A stretch of 45,696 bases of DNA from Patescibacteria group bacterium (GTDB taxonomy: Bacteria; Patescibacteriota; Gracilibacteria; Absconditabacterales; Absconditicoccaceae), in contig JAKJDW010000007.1 in NCBI GenBank assembly GCA_022705745.1, positions 1 through 45,696 on the forward strand. Direction: 5' to 3'. This document shows, one piece after another, positions 31,030 to 41,293 of the stretch. Positions within the stretch are counted from its first letter, which is position 1. Every line of letters starts with the position of its first letter. The position numbers were made by a program, and so were the translations under genes. The notes beneath the pieces were generated by a model, which had not been told where the DNA came from, made no database searches, and saw only the letters and a list, made by a program, of their open reading frames with translations.

Positions 31030-31515
31030 TTATTTAATCAATTTATCTACAAATAATATAGCGTCCAAATGGTCGATTTCATGCTGAACTATAAATGCAT
31101 TGTAGTTTCTTAGCTTTTTTTTCTTTTTTCTACCGAAGATGTCTAAATATTCTACCACTATATTTTGGTGTCTTTTTACTTTTCAAATTACATTAGGGAC
31201 TGATAAACAAGCTTCTTTTGAGATTGACATTTCCTTGGATTTTTCGGTAATTTCTGGATTTATCATGATATCTTCATCTATTCGTTCTGATCATTTTTTG
31301 TTTTCTTTCCAAAAAGTAATAGCAATCATCCTAATATTTCTTCATAATTGTGGGGCTGCTAGTCATACTCAATCATATTCGTACATTAGTTCCATTAAAG
31401 TTTCTGCGAATTCCAAAATATCTTGATTTATAGAATCTATTTTCTTACTTTTTGTTCTTAAAATTTTGTTGTCTGATCATGTTTGTACAGGATAGAATTT
31501 TTTTAAGTTAATCAT
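31030..31515 (-). CDS. def: Peptide deformylase
   Basis: Def removes the formyl group from the initiator Met of nascent proteins, using a divalent metal held by one Cys and two His. The 161-residue product has motif I GVGLAAPQ (about 52-59), motif II EACLSVP (about 103-109) and motif III QHEIDHLDA (about 143-151). Motif II is usually EGCLS; here the Gly is Ala, while the metal-binding Cys is kept. The length and order are normal for the family. It lies upstream of tRNA-Ser on the opposite strand. Confidence 0.94.
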
Positions 31516-31671
31516 TTTTTAGAAAAACAAACTTTATAGTAAAAATAATTACACTTGGAGTACTGAGTTGTAGTTTATTTTTTAATACTTGAAAATCAAT
31601 TCAAAATAAATATTATTACTGTGATCGTGTTCGACAAATGTGCAGATACTCTGTGTAATAAGTAAACCTGT

Positions 31672-31761
31672 GGAGAGGTGGCAGAGTGGTCGAATGCGGC
31701 AGTCTTGAAAACTGTTGTTCGTTCACACGGACCGTGGGTTCAAATCCCACCCTCTCCGCCA
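31672..31761 (+). tRNA. tRNA-Ser (UGA), CCA encoded
   Basis: This is a class II tRNA with a long variable arm (ttgttcgttcacacggac). Acceptor arms ggagagg and cctctcc pair. The anticodon loop in gcagtcttgaaaactg carries TGA, reading UCA as Ser. The discriminator is G, expected for Ser. CCA is encoded at 31759-31761. It should not be confused with a suppressor of UGA: the anticodon is UGA, which reads the codon UCA. Confidence 0.95.
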
Positions 31762-31780
31762 TTTATCACCAAATTACTAT

Positions 31781-32884
31781 ATGACATTTAGAAGCAAAGG
31801 ATTAGATTATTTAAAATTTTCAATCACTTTATTTTTATTGTTTGTGTTTGTATTGGTTATAGTATATGCGGACAAATTCCAAAAATGACCCGATACATTG
31901 TATGTAAATACGGTTGCGTTTGCACAAACAAACTCTGATGAACAGCATTTGATCAATCTAGAGTATGTTACTGCAGAAATATGAGAAGACAACAAATGAG
32001 TAATCAATTATATAGTTCAGCCTGGAGATACTTTATCCAAAATTGCTAGTACTTTTGGTACTACTGTTTCTCATATCAAAAAAACAAATAATATTAATTG
32101 ACCGATACAACCAAATCAAAAACTGATTATTACTGATGAGTCAGAAGGATTGATTTATACTATAGATTGAACTCAAAATATTTTGGTGTTTGCAAACAGG
32201 TATGGATTGAATGTGGAGGATTTAATGTCGTTAAACTATATTCAAGATGAAACGGAGATGCTACAAGATTGACAGGAAATATTTGTTCCTATTACATTGG
32301 AAAAAGCTTATGATATTTGAATGATGGAAAGACCTAAACCTGTCTACAAACCAAAAACTACGGTGACATACAAACCTACAATTACAAAGCCAACAGTTTC
32401 TTCTTATGTTGTAAGTAGTAGGACTCCCTCAGTTGCTTCTATTTGAGATTATTCTAGCTCTTCTATATTATCTAGTTGGGTGTTTAATAAAAATATTAAT
32501 AATAAGTTTTATGCATGACACTGTACTTGGTATATAGCAGCCATAACGCCTCAAATCTTCCCATATTTAGATGATACTTCTCAAGCTAGACCTTTTGGTT
32601 GAAATGCAAATCAATGGTATGCAAATGCAAAGTCTGCTTGATTTAGTGTTGGTAGTAAGCCTGTTGCATGATCCATAGTTGTTTATCGTAGATGAGGATG
32701 ATGATATGCAGGTGCAGGACATGTAGCAAAAGTTGTTAGTTATAATGCATGAGCTTGAACTATGGTTGTAGAGGAAATGAATGGAAGTAAAAAATTTGTA
32801 GTACAAAGGCGTACAGATAGAGTAGATAATCCAAATATAATTTGATATATTTATATGCCTGCTACTCCTTGGGTCCCAAATTAA
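31781..32884 (+). CDS. LysM-CHAP peptidoglycan hydrolase
   Basis: This 367-residue secreted protein has an N-terminal hydrophobic anchor (about residues 10-31), a LysM domain (YIVQPGDTLSKIAST, about 77-120) and a second, weaker LysM (YTIDGTQNILVFANRY, about 127-172). A Pro/Thr-rich linker (PKPVYKPKTTVTYKP) joins it to a C-terminal CHAP amidase/peptidase domain. CHAP catalytic residues appear as Cys in FYAGHCTWYIA (about 248) and His in GAGHVAKVV (about 313), followed by VVEEMNGS. LysM binds glycan; CHAP cuts peptide bonds in peptidoglycan. It starts 20 bp after tRNA-Ser and is followed by a strong terminator. Confidence 0.94.
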
Positions 32885-32907
32885 AATCAAAATATTTTTA
32901 TTAAAAA

Positions 32908-32938
32908 AATCTCGTTATTTAATAATGAGATTTTTTTT
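32908..32938 (+). terminator. Terminator of the LysM-CHAP gene
   Basis: Stem aaatctcgtta/tttaa/taatgagatttt is followed by a T-run, 24 bp past the stop. Confidence 0.88.
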
Positions 32939-32939
32939 G

Positions 32940-33470
32940 GTTGAATTAAAAGTTTGTAAATATTTCGATCTCCATTTTCTCTTTTAAATTCCTTCCAAAA
33001 CCCCTCTTCTTCCTCTAAATCACTCCCTGACTCCCTTTTTTGAACATAAATCACCCCTGACTCCCTCTGGTCTTCAATCACCCTAAAACCCCTCTTCTTC
33101 CTCTAAATCACCCCCTTAATCCCCCTCTTCGAAGAAGAGGGGGAAACTTCGTGTTGAGCCCTCTTTTTTTCAAAATCACCCCCTTAATCCCCCTCTTCGA
33201 AGAAGAGGGGGAAATGGTAGGGGGAAACTGGGGAAGCCCCTCTTTTTTCGACTGAAAGGAGTCCTCTCCCGATAGGTCGGGATCTCACTTTGTTCGAGAT
33301 CTATCGGGAAAAGAGGGGTTTGGGGTGATTTAAGATAAGCAAGTGGGTTTGGGGTGATTTAAGATAAGCAAGTGGGTTGGGGGATGATTTAAGATAAGCA
33401 AGTGGGTTTGGGGTGATTTAGGACAGTAGAGTGGGTTTGGACTGATTTAGAACGAAGTATTAGGGATTGC
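32940..33470. repeat. Composite block of direct and inverted repeats
   Basis: The left part has two copies of aaaacccctcttcttcctct (about 32997 and 33085). Two copies of a hairpin follow (atccccctcttcgaagaaga at about 33117 and 33189). Then come a gataggtcgggatc/gatctatcggg hairpin near 33275-33308 and five 29-30 bp tandem units beginning gggtttggggtgatttaag at 33316, 33345, 33374, 33404 and 33433. The right-hand units are roughly complementary to the left-hand aaatcacccc and aaaacccctc words, so the block as a whole is an imperfect inverted repeat. No gene is supported in it or up to 33721. Confidence 0.85.
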
Positions 33471-33721
33471 TCATTGTTAATTGTTGAACTGGATTTCAAA
33501 ATTACTTGAAAAAGTTTGAAATATAGATAAATTCAGTAATGAAGATGATGAAATATGTCTAATTTTGTTGGTGATGCTGGGACAAAATTCCACTAAATCT
33601 ACCACTTTCTTTTAGTTTAGAATTGGAAGAAGGAGTGTGATATGGATTGGAAATGATATGAAATCACTGACACGCAATTTGGTAATTAGATTTATTGTTT
33701 TTTATTTTTTTTAATGTACAG

Positions 33722-35761
33722 ATGAAAACATTTAAAAAACTTTTTGCTTATTCAGCGATTTTCGCTTTGTTTGCAATAGTGGTACCTATTTTTGCTAATG
33801 CTATTTCATACGATACGGAATTGACCGAAGCATATGCGTATGCAAAAAGCAAATGAATTACCACCATGAGTAATATTAATAGTGCAAACATGTACGGTAG
33901 TTTGACAAGAATAGCGATGGCCAAAATGGTAGCCAACTATGTTCTTGATTTAAAATTACAAGAAAGAGATACAAGTAAACAATGTACTTTCTCGGATGTG
34001 CCTGCTAGTTTGGATCTTGCATACGGTAATGGTGTGACAAAAGCATGTCAACTAGGGCTTATGGGAGTCGGGATTACGGACTTCAACCCAAACGGAATCG
34101 TAACCAGAGCTGAATTTGGAACGGTTTTGTCCAGAGCTTTGTGGGGGGACGAGAATAATGGTGGAGAACCGTATTACAAAAAACATCTTCAAGCTTTGAA
34201 AGATAACAGAATTATGATACAAACCAATGATCCTGGGAGAAGGGAAGTGAGGGGATATGTAATGCTTATGATGATGAGGGCTGATGAAAAATATAGTTCT
34301 GTTGTTGCTACGGGCTGTACTGCTGAAGAATTGCTTACTTGTCTTTTGTCTACTGGGGATTACCAAAAATGTATAGCTAATTGTAGTGGTGATACGACTC
34401 CTGTTCTTTCTGGTAAAGTTGTAATAAGTCGTCTTGATTCTGCTGGACTTCAAACTATTCCTGGGAATGCACAAAATGTAAATGTAGGAACTATCAAAAT
34501 TACTGCAGAAAACAATAAAGTTAAAGTAAATTCTCTTACATTCAAAGCAAATAATATTACAGGAGATATTGATAGTCTTGATAATATTTATGTAGCTAAT
34601 GATAGAATACTATCTTCTGTTCAGAGTTTTAATCCATCCACAAAAGAAGCTAGGCTTACATTTTCTCCTGCATTGATCTTATCTGCTGGGAAATCGGAAA
34701 CATTGAATGTCTATGTAAATATGGCCCCAAGAGATGATACTCCTCCTGATTCAAGATATAGTTTTAGTATAAGTAATCTTGTTGCTGATAGTCCAAAATC
34801 TGGGATCCCACTGGATTTAGGTACTATCAAAACTAGTTCTGATCTTGTAAGTGAGGTAGAATATAGTGTAGTTGCTGGAAGTACTTCCAATCAGATTGCT
34901 TGAAAAACAAACCAATCAATCGTCAAAGTTCAGTTGAAACTTGGTAATACTGGTGCTATAATCAAGAAAGTAATTCTTACAAAAAGTACAGCAGAAAATC
35001 AGAATTTTACTTGAGAAGCTTTTTATGATATTTTTGCTAATATAAAAGCCTATCACAGTGGTAACAGGGTTGCTACGGTAGGTATTGCAGAAAATGACCT
35101 TATTATTTCCAATCTTAATATAAGTGGAGATGCTAATGAAATTATAGAACTTGAACTGAAATGAGATATTATCTATGCTGGGAAAAAAACATCAGGTGCA
35201 TTTGTTGTGGATGTAAACGGAACGAACATAATTGATGGTCCTAGTAGATATGGTGCTGTAGTCAAAGCTGGATATGAGTATGTTTCCAATCCTTTTGATG
35301 TTGATGGACTCGATCTTGAGATAAAAAATGCTATGACTGGAAATCTGACAGTTTCTCCTGGCGATAATGATGTGGTGTTGTACAAAGCCACTATTACTTC
35401 CGCTGTAGATCTTGATGTGCTGGAATATATTCTAGATGCTGGAGTTAATATTGATACTTACGGTGGTTTTAAACTGAATAGAATTGAATTGTATGTAAAT
35501 GATTCTTCGGAATATATTAATATCGCTGAGTTTACGGGAGATACGACTCCTAAATTCTATCAAGGGAATGATAAATTCTTTCTTTATGCAGACCAGCCCG
35601 TTACTATCAAAGTGTTGGGAAGTTTTGCATCTACCGCTAAACCACAAGATTTCACATTCACATTTGGTATTACTAAAGTTAAAGATTTGCTAAATAATGG
35701 GACAATTGTTGGAAGTCCAACGATTAAAAGAGCTACCTGAAAAACTATATCGGTAAAATAA
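33722..35761 (+). CDS. Secreted SLH-like module surface protein, candidate S-layer protein
   Basis: This 679-residue protein has a signal peptide (MKTFKKLFAYSAIFALFA, cleavage near ANA). The next 180 residues form the module shared with the S8 protease: LTRIAMAKMVANYVL, TFSDVPASLDLAYG, NGVTKACQLGLMGVG, FNPNGIVTRAEFGTVLSRAL and YVMLMMMRA, with YPxAxxRAE-like features of SLH domains. The remainder is Ser/Thr/Asp-rich and beta-strand-like, without enzyme motifs, as in S-layer or pilus-like surface proteins. Only about five glycines are TGA; a 345-codon stretch has none, though it has many GGN glycines. That bias suggests strong translational selection. A CxxxxxxxC pair near 196-220 could form a disulfide. 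Confidence 0.85.
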
Positions 35762-35763
35762 TA

Positions 35764-35802
35764 GTAGCCGAATTTAAACGGCTGATATCCTCTTTTTTTT
35801 CC
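35764..35802 (+). terminator. Terminator of the SLH-module surface protein gene
   Basis: The short stem agccg/cggct with an AT loop is followed by ctctttttttt, directly after the stop. Confidence 0.7.
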
Positions 35803-35900
35803 TCGGTGAATTTTGAACAAACAATTTTTTTCAGATGAGAACAATCAGGGCAATTAGTTATCACAATTACTCGGTAAATCTCGAACAAACAATTCTTCCC
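35803..35900. repeat. Pair of direct repeats downstream of the surface protein gene
   Basis: Two related words, ctcggtgaattttgaacaaa (about 35803) and ctcggtaaatctcgaacaaa (about 35872), both continue caatt. They are separated by about 70 bp. Confidence 0.65.
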
Positions 35901-35996
35901 AGACATATTTTCCAAAGTTCAGCGGGACCTCTTTATTCTACCTTGATCAAGATGTGCTTGGGAAAGAGGTATTTGGAATGATTTAAAGGGGAAAAA

Positions 35997-36176
35997 ATGT
36001 GTTTTGATACCAGCAATATTACGAATATGGATGGAAGTTTCTTTTGGTTGATGACTTTTTTCGTATCTTCATTTGTTTTTTGATTGATAATTTTTATAAA
36101 CTACTTGCTGATAACTAGTGTGTTTATGAAAAGAGCTTTTATTACTAGTATATCCTACAGTTTTTATATAGAATAA
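35997..36176 (+). CDS. Small hydrophobic protein upstream of the PBP gene
   Basis: This 59-residue frame is visible only with TGA=Gly. It starts MCFDTSNITNMDG and carries one long hydrophobic stretch (FFWLMTFFVSSFVFGL, IIFINYLLITSVF), ending SYSFYIE then TAA. A purine-rich aaaggggaaaaa lies directly before the ATG, one of the better Shine-Dalgarno-like sequences in the window. The gene ends 12 bp before the penicillin-binding protein start, so co-translation is plausible. No family is recognised; it could be a chance frame. Confidence 0.4.
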
Positions 36177-36188
36177 TAATTCTGTTAA

Positions 36189-39100
36189 ATGAGAAATTAT
36201 ATAATTCCACCCAAAAAAACAAATTTTAATAGTTCAAACAGGTATCATTCAGTATATTGATATAGGGACAATAGATATAGATGACAGTGATTTTGGAAAG
36301 CTTTATTTAAAGTAGTCCTTATCTTGTGAATTATTTGATTTATTGTTTTGTTTGTACTTTTTCAAATAAGGATAAAATGAAGATTACCGGATATTACACA
36401 AGTAAAGAATATGGTTTTTTCTGAAGCTACGGTTATTACCGATAGAAACGATAAAGTTCTTTACAAGCTTTTTGATGAAAATAGAGAGTATGTAGATTAT
36501 TCTGGTATAAATAAAAATATGATAAACGCTATCGTTGCTATTGAAGATCAGCGCTATTGGGATCATAAATGACTTGATACTATATGAATATTTAGAGCAG
36601 TAATTACTAAAATATTAAATCCTAAAAGTAAGACGCAATGAGCTTCCACCATTCCTCAACAATTGATTAGAAATCTTCTTTTGACTAAGGATAGAAAAGT
36701 GGAAAGGAAATTAAAGGAAATTGTTCTTACAAAAAAATTGGATAATGTAATAGAGGATATGGTAAAAGATAATGTTGGAAATTTGCCGTCTGCTGAGATG
36801 AATGATAAAAAAAAGGAACTTATTTTGGAATTATATTTAAACAAGATAGAGTTTGGAAATAATGCTTTTGGAATTGAAGCGGCGGCTCAAACTTATTTCA
36901 ACAAGTCAGCCAAGGATCTTAATATTTTGGAATCTTCTATATTGGCTTCTATACCAAAAGGACCTACAGCGTACAATCCTTATATAAATAGAGTAGCCAC
37001 AATATGAGTTTTAAAAATTACGGATAACTTATGAAACGAGTATTCTTTGAGTGATACATGATTAAAAGCAGAAATATTTAACAAAATAGAATCAATATTA
37101 TCAAAAGCTGATTTTTCAAACAAAAAAGATTATTCATCTTTTAGTAAATATTACAATTGATTGATTGATTTTTCAATATATTATAACGATACAAAATATA
37201 ATGTAAAATATTCTTTATGAAGAAAAGATTTAGTTTTATCTCGTATGTTTCAAGATGAATATATAGAGGAAGAGGAGTTAAAACAAGCCATATTACAATG
37301 AATGACATTGGAATTAAAAAATTGATGATTCCCTATCAAAGCACCACATTTTGTGATGTGGATCAAAAAACTATTGGAAGAACAATATGATAACGAAACA
37401 TTGATGAATGGGTGATTAGTTGTAAAAACAACATTAGACTTAGATATTCAGGAAATAGCAGAAAAATCATTGTTGAATAATAAAAAATCTTTGGATGTGT
37501 ATGGAGCAACAAATGAAGCTATGGTATATTTAGATGCAGAAAAATGAGACATTTTGGCATATGTTTGATCTTTTGATTATTTTAATGAAGATATTGGATG
37601 ACAAAATGATATGGTTAGAGTTGCTAGACAGGTTGGATCTGCTATGAAACCTATGATTTATGCTTTGGGTCTAAGTACTTTACCTATAGCTATAGATACT
37701 CCGATTTACGATATTCCTTTCCAAATATGACCAGATAGACCTAGAAATTCAGATTGAAAATTTATGGGTATTTTACCTTTAAAAAAAGCACTTGGTTATA
37801 GTAGAAATATCCCAGCAGCAAAAATGATAACAGCTTTGGGGTGACAAGATGTAGCTGTTCCATTTCTTAGAAAAATGTGATTGAATTCGTTGAGTGTTAC
37901 TTGAGATTATGGATATCCTTTAGCTTTTGGAGCAGGGGAAGTTCCTATGTTGGAATTAGCTAGTGCGTATGCTCATTTAGCTGTTTCTGGGCCATGAGAA
38001 ATAAATCCGATTTTGGAGATTAGGACAAATAATGGATCTTTATTGTATGAAAAAGAGGAAAAGTTTCAGGAAGCTGTGGTTGCTCCATGAGTTGTATATT
38101 TGATGTGGAATATATTATCTGATACCAATAATATGCCACCAGAACGAGTAGGAAAATATTCGGTTCGTGGTCTTCAACTATGATTAAAATCTGGTACTTC
38201 AAATATGAAAACTCCCAAATGAGATCGTGCTAGAGATGGGCGACTTGTCACATATACTCCTACCAAAGTTGCTGTGTTTCGATGATGAAATGCAGATGGT
38301 TCGCCAATGTATCACAATGCTTATGGATGATTTTTGAATGCGGAAGCTATGAGAGAATTTTGGTCTACTTTATTAGTGAACAATTATATTTCAGATCAAT
38401 GAATGTCTGCTACAGAAATTGCAGAAGTAGCTATTTCCAAAATTTCCTGAAAATTGGCTACAGATTCTACGCCAGCTGAATTTGTTGTAAGATCTACGGC
38501 TTATATCAATTCTCAACCAAATCAAGCTGATGAGTGAGCTATGCCATTGGAGTTTGACTCTTCTTGTGGATGATTATCTAGCCCATATACACCAGCTAGT
38601 GAATTGGTAAATTGATATATTATTACTCCTACTACATTTATGCCAAATGGAATGGATTTAGCAGAAATTACTTCTTGGTGGCAATGGTCTACAAATCCTT
38701 CCTTGATGTGGGAATCTAGTCCAGAGTATTCGGGTAAAGTAACATTTAATTATGACAACATCTTGCTTGCTATGCCACAAGATTATTGTGAAAATAGAAG
38801 CCCACAAATTAGTGAAGATATTCAATTGAGTATCAAGAATTTAAGTGATGGACAAAAAATATCTACAAAACCTATGATTTGGTTTAATGTAACAGCTAAA
38901 AATAACATTAAAAGAGTTTCTGTTAGTATCAATGATAGAGTAATTGGTTCTAAAGAATATGATGGTAAATCTAATGATATTACTGATATTATTTCATCTA
39001 ATCTTTGAGAGGAAACTTGAAATTGAGAACTTACTTTATTGGCAATTGATACTCAGTGATATTCAAATAGAACTTCGATTAAGTTGTCCATTGTTTCTGC

Positions 39101-39449
39101 AGATACAGTGCCACCATTTATTATGAAAGATAAAACTTATGTAGTAAAAGATGGGGATAGGTATAGAGTGGTAATTATATTAAATGATGAACTTTCTAGT
39201 GTTGTTGGTTGAACAATAAAACAATGAGATAAGTTGTTAAAAAAGTTTGATCAAAATATAGGTGAATTTATGACCTCAGAGCCATGAGTGGTTTCAGTAG
39301 TAGCCAAAGATGGGTTTGGTAATGAATTAACCGACACATTAGACATAAGAGATTTTATTCCTTGATATAAAAAAGAAGAAACTAATGTTTCTTCAGATGT
39401 TTCTTCATGAGCTGAATCTAGTTCTGGATCAGTTTGAACAGGGGCTTAG
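36189..39449 (+). CDS. Bifunctional penicillin-binding protein 1A-type (transglycosylase/transpeptidase)
   Basis: This 1086-residue class A PBP polymerises and crosslinks peptidoglycan. After a short cytoplasmic tail and one membrane helix (about 40-60) comes the GT51 domain with EDQRYWDHKGLD (about 119), TQGASTIPQQLIRN (about 150) and LNKIEFGNNAFGIEAAA. The transpeptidase domain has the active-site SAMKP (Ser about 484; the common form is SxFKP), YSRNIPA (about 538) and the KSGTS motif (about 667). The C-terminal 250 residues are beta-rich extracellular extensions (ISIKNLSDGQKI, WFNVTAKNNIKRV). They end in a Ser/Gly tail, which is longer than usual for the family. Confidence 0.95.
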
Positions 39450-39463
39450 AAGTTACTTGCGAC

Positions 39464-39519
39464 ACACACCACCCGGGTGCAATTTGGTTAGCTTTGCGAG
39501 TAGCACCCGGGTGGTGTGT
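39464..39519. repeat. Ccacccgggtgc hairpin repeat, complete copy
   Basis: Perfect 17-bp arms (39464-39480 and 39503-39519, opening acacaccacccgggtgc) surround a loop of aatttggttagctttgcgag. It is nearly identical to 5738-5792 except for the outermost pairs and loop bases. It lies between the convergent PBP and tyrS genes, like the copy at 5738 lies between convergent genes. Confidence 0.88.
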
Positions 39520-39537
39520 TGTAGAAGAACAATAAAA

Positions 39538-40821
39538 CTATATTTGTGCGACTTTGAATACTTTTTTTCCTTTTCTTAACAAGAAAATTCAGTTTATACT
39601 ATCAGATTTTGTTAGAATTTTTTGAATATCATCTATTTTTTCTTCATTGCAAAATATCGCTCATGCTTGAATCATTTTTTTAGCTTCTCAGTTTGATTCA
39701 GTAAGTCATGACTGAGTACAAAGATCTAATATTTTTCGTTCGTCTCCTTTTAATTTAGTGCCACCAGTAGCATCTTTTAGAGCCAAAATTTCTTCTTGAT
39801 CTAATCATTTAATTAAATTTATTTTGTCTTCACTTCCAAATAATATTTGAGTGATTTTTTCTACTTCTTGTACAGCTTTTTTCCCGAATAGAACTTCCAC
39901 TACCCAAGATGCTAATTCTTTTTGTCCGTATCTAGATGCTGGATCTTGTTCATGTTTTTTGACAATTTCATCTATTTCTTCTAAAGATTTTAGTGAAAAT
40001 ACTTTCAATAACTTTTCAACTAAAGAATCGTCTGAATTCAAAAAGAATTGATAAACGAAATAAGGACTATTTTTGTTTTTATCTACCCAAACAGCATTCC
40101 CAGCTGACTTTCCATATTTGGCTCATGTAGCATCGGTAATTAAAGGTATTGTAAGACAATAAGAGGTTTCTCATAGTTTTTTGGATATTAAATCCATTCA
40201 TGTAGTTACATTTCATCGTTGGTCTGATCATCATAATTGTAGTTTTACTCCATATTTGCTAAATAGACTAAAAAAGTCGTATCCTTGGATTAGCATATAG
40301 CTCATTTCAGCATATGTGATAGATTGATCAGGATCTTCGATTCTTTTTTTTACAGATTCTTTGTTGATCATATAATTTATAGTGATATATTTCCCAACTT
40401 CCCTAAGAAACTGTAAATAATCCATTCATTTAAAAAAATCATAGTTATTTACCATTTCGTAGTTGAAATCTATATTGTAGTTCTGTTTTATATTGTCCAA
40501 AAAACTTGTTAATTGATTATAGATACAATTTTGATTGTGTCTCAATTGTTCTTCAGATAAAAAATTTCTTTCTTCACTTCTACCGCTAGGATCTCAGATC
40601 ATACCAGTTGCTCATCATACTAAGAAATAACATTTGTTCCCGTATTTCATTAAATGTACTGCTGCCATCACGGAAAACATGTTTCCTATTTGTAGACTAT
40701 CAGCACTAGGATCAAATCAAATATAAAAACTTTGACCTCATTTGTTGTATAGATCAAAAAGTTTTTCATCACTAAATTGATAGATGAGTCCACGGTTTTC
40801 TCGTTCTTGTCTTAAATCCAT
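39538..40821 (-). CDS. tyrS: Tyrosyl-tRNA synthetase
   Basis: TyrRS charges tRNA-Tyr. The 427-residue class I enzyme has FYIGFDPSADSLQIGN, in which LQIGN is the HIGH-box equivalent (near 46-50), FLVGGATGMIGDPSGR (about 75-90), the tyrosine-specificity region YDFFSLFSKYGVKLQLGGSDQ with NVTTGMDLI, and KYGKSAGNAVW as the KMSKS equivalent (near 235). The C-terminal S4-like RNA-binding part includes SGLTESNGEAKKMIQAGAI. The length is normal. The start at 40821 gives the expected N-terminus (MDLRQERENRGLIYQ). Confidence 0.96.
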
Positions 40822-40908
40822 TTTTTAAAGAATAAATTAAATGTGTAGTTATTGTATAATATTTTACTTTATTTTTGCAACAGAAGATAAATTGTTCGCT
40901 TCGCTCAC

Positions 40909-41003
40909 GATAAAATGATAAAATGATAAAATGATAAAATGATAAAATGATAAAATGATAAAATGATAAAATGATAAAATGATAAAATGATAAAATGATA
41001 AAA
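40909..41003. repeat. Tandem octamer array gataaaat
   Basis: About twelve head-to-tail copies of gataaaat are uninterrupted over 95 bp. Single copies of the same word follow other GC hairpins (16524, 41103, 43058), and its complement lies near 27590. Confidence 0.92.
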
Positions 41004-41021
41004 CAACATAGTAATGTTGTA

Positions 41022-41100
41022 GCCCCGCCCCGTAGTCTTACCCCGCCCCGTAGTACTACGGGGCGGGGCTTACAGGAGTTGGCGGGGGCGGGTGGTAGGA
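41022..41100. repeat. Nested GC hairpin repeats
   Basis: gccccgccccgtagt occurs twice (41022 and 41041, the first with cttac, the second with actac). The second copy pairs with actacggggcggggc. This is followed by ggcgggggcgggtggtagga, the outer arm of the family at 16478 and 43011. It looks like one element inserted in another. Confidence 0.8.
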
Positions 41101-41293
41101 GAATAAATGATAAAGAGATGAAGTGATGTAGGGGCGGTTATTAACCGCCCGTTATTTAGGCGGAGTTTCTTTGGCTCGCAATGAAATGATAAAGTGATAA
41201 ATGTTCGCTTTGCTAAGAATAAATAAATCATTGAAAAATAAACTGGGATTGTTAAATAGTAATTGTTTATTCTTACTTTTTAATGAAAAAATA

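Larger units (their letters stand above)
40822..41293. other. Intergenic interval filled with repeats
   Basis: It lies between divergently oriented tyrS and argS. It contains the octamer array at 40909-41003, the GC hairpin at 41022-41100 and more gataaa words. In-frame ATG codons as far up as 41201 could extend ArgS, but homology starts at 41294. Confidence 0.7.

Noticed and set aside
30907-31059. A 49-codon plus-strand ORF
   Set aside because: It overlaps the 3' end of def on the other strand and has no ribosome binding site or recognised family.
31672-31761. A UGA-decoding suppressor tRNA
   Set aside because: The anticodon is UGA, which reads UCA; this is an ordinary tRNA-Ser. A UGA-reading tRNA would need anticodon UCA, which is not in the window.
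32887-33081. A minus-strand 64-residue frame in the repeat block
   Set aside because: It is low-complexity, Glu/Arg-rich because it reads the repeats, has no homology or ribosome binding site, and overlaps a terminator.
33866-34903. A stand-alone 345-residue gene starting at an internal ATG
   Set aside because: It is the TGA-free part of the 33722-35761 gene; with TGA=Gly the frame extends upstream to a signal peptide and downstream to TAA.
40909-41003. CRISPR array
   Set aside because: The 8-bp units are head to tail with no spacers and no cas genes nearby. The 29-30 bp tandem units at 33316 also have no spacers.
41201-41293. N-terminal extension of ArgS from the ATG at 41201
   Set aside because: The first codons lie in repeat-derived sequence and ArgRS homology begins at the ATG at 41294.
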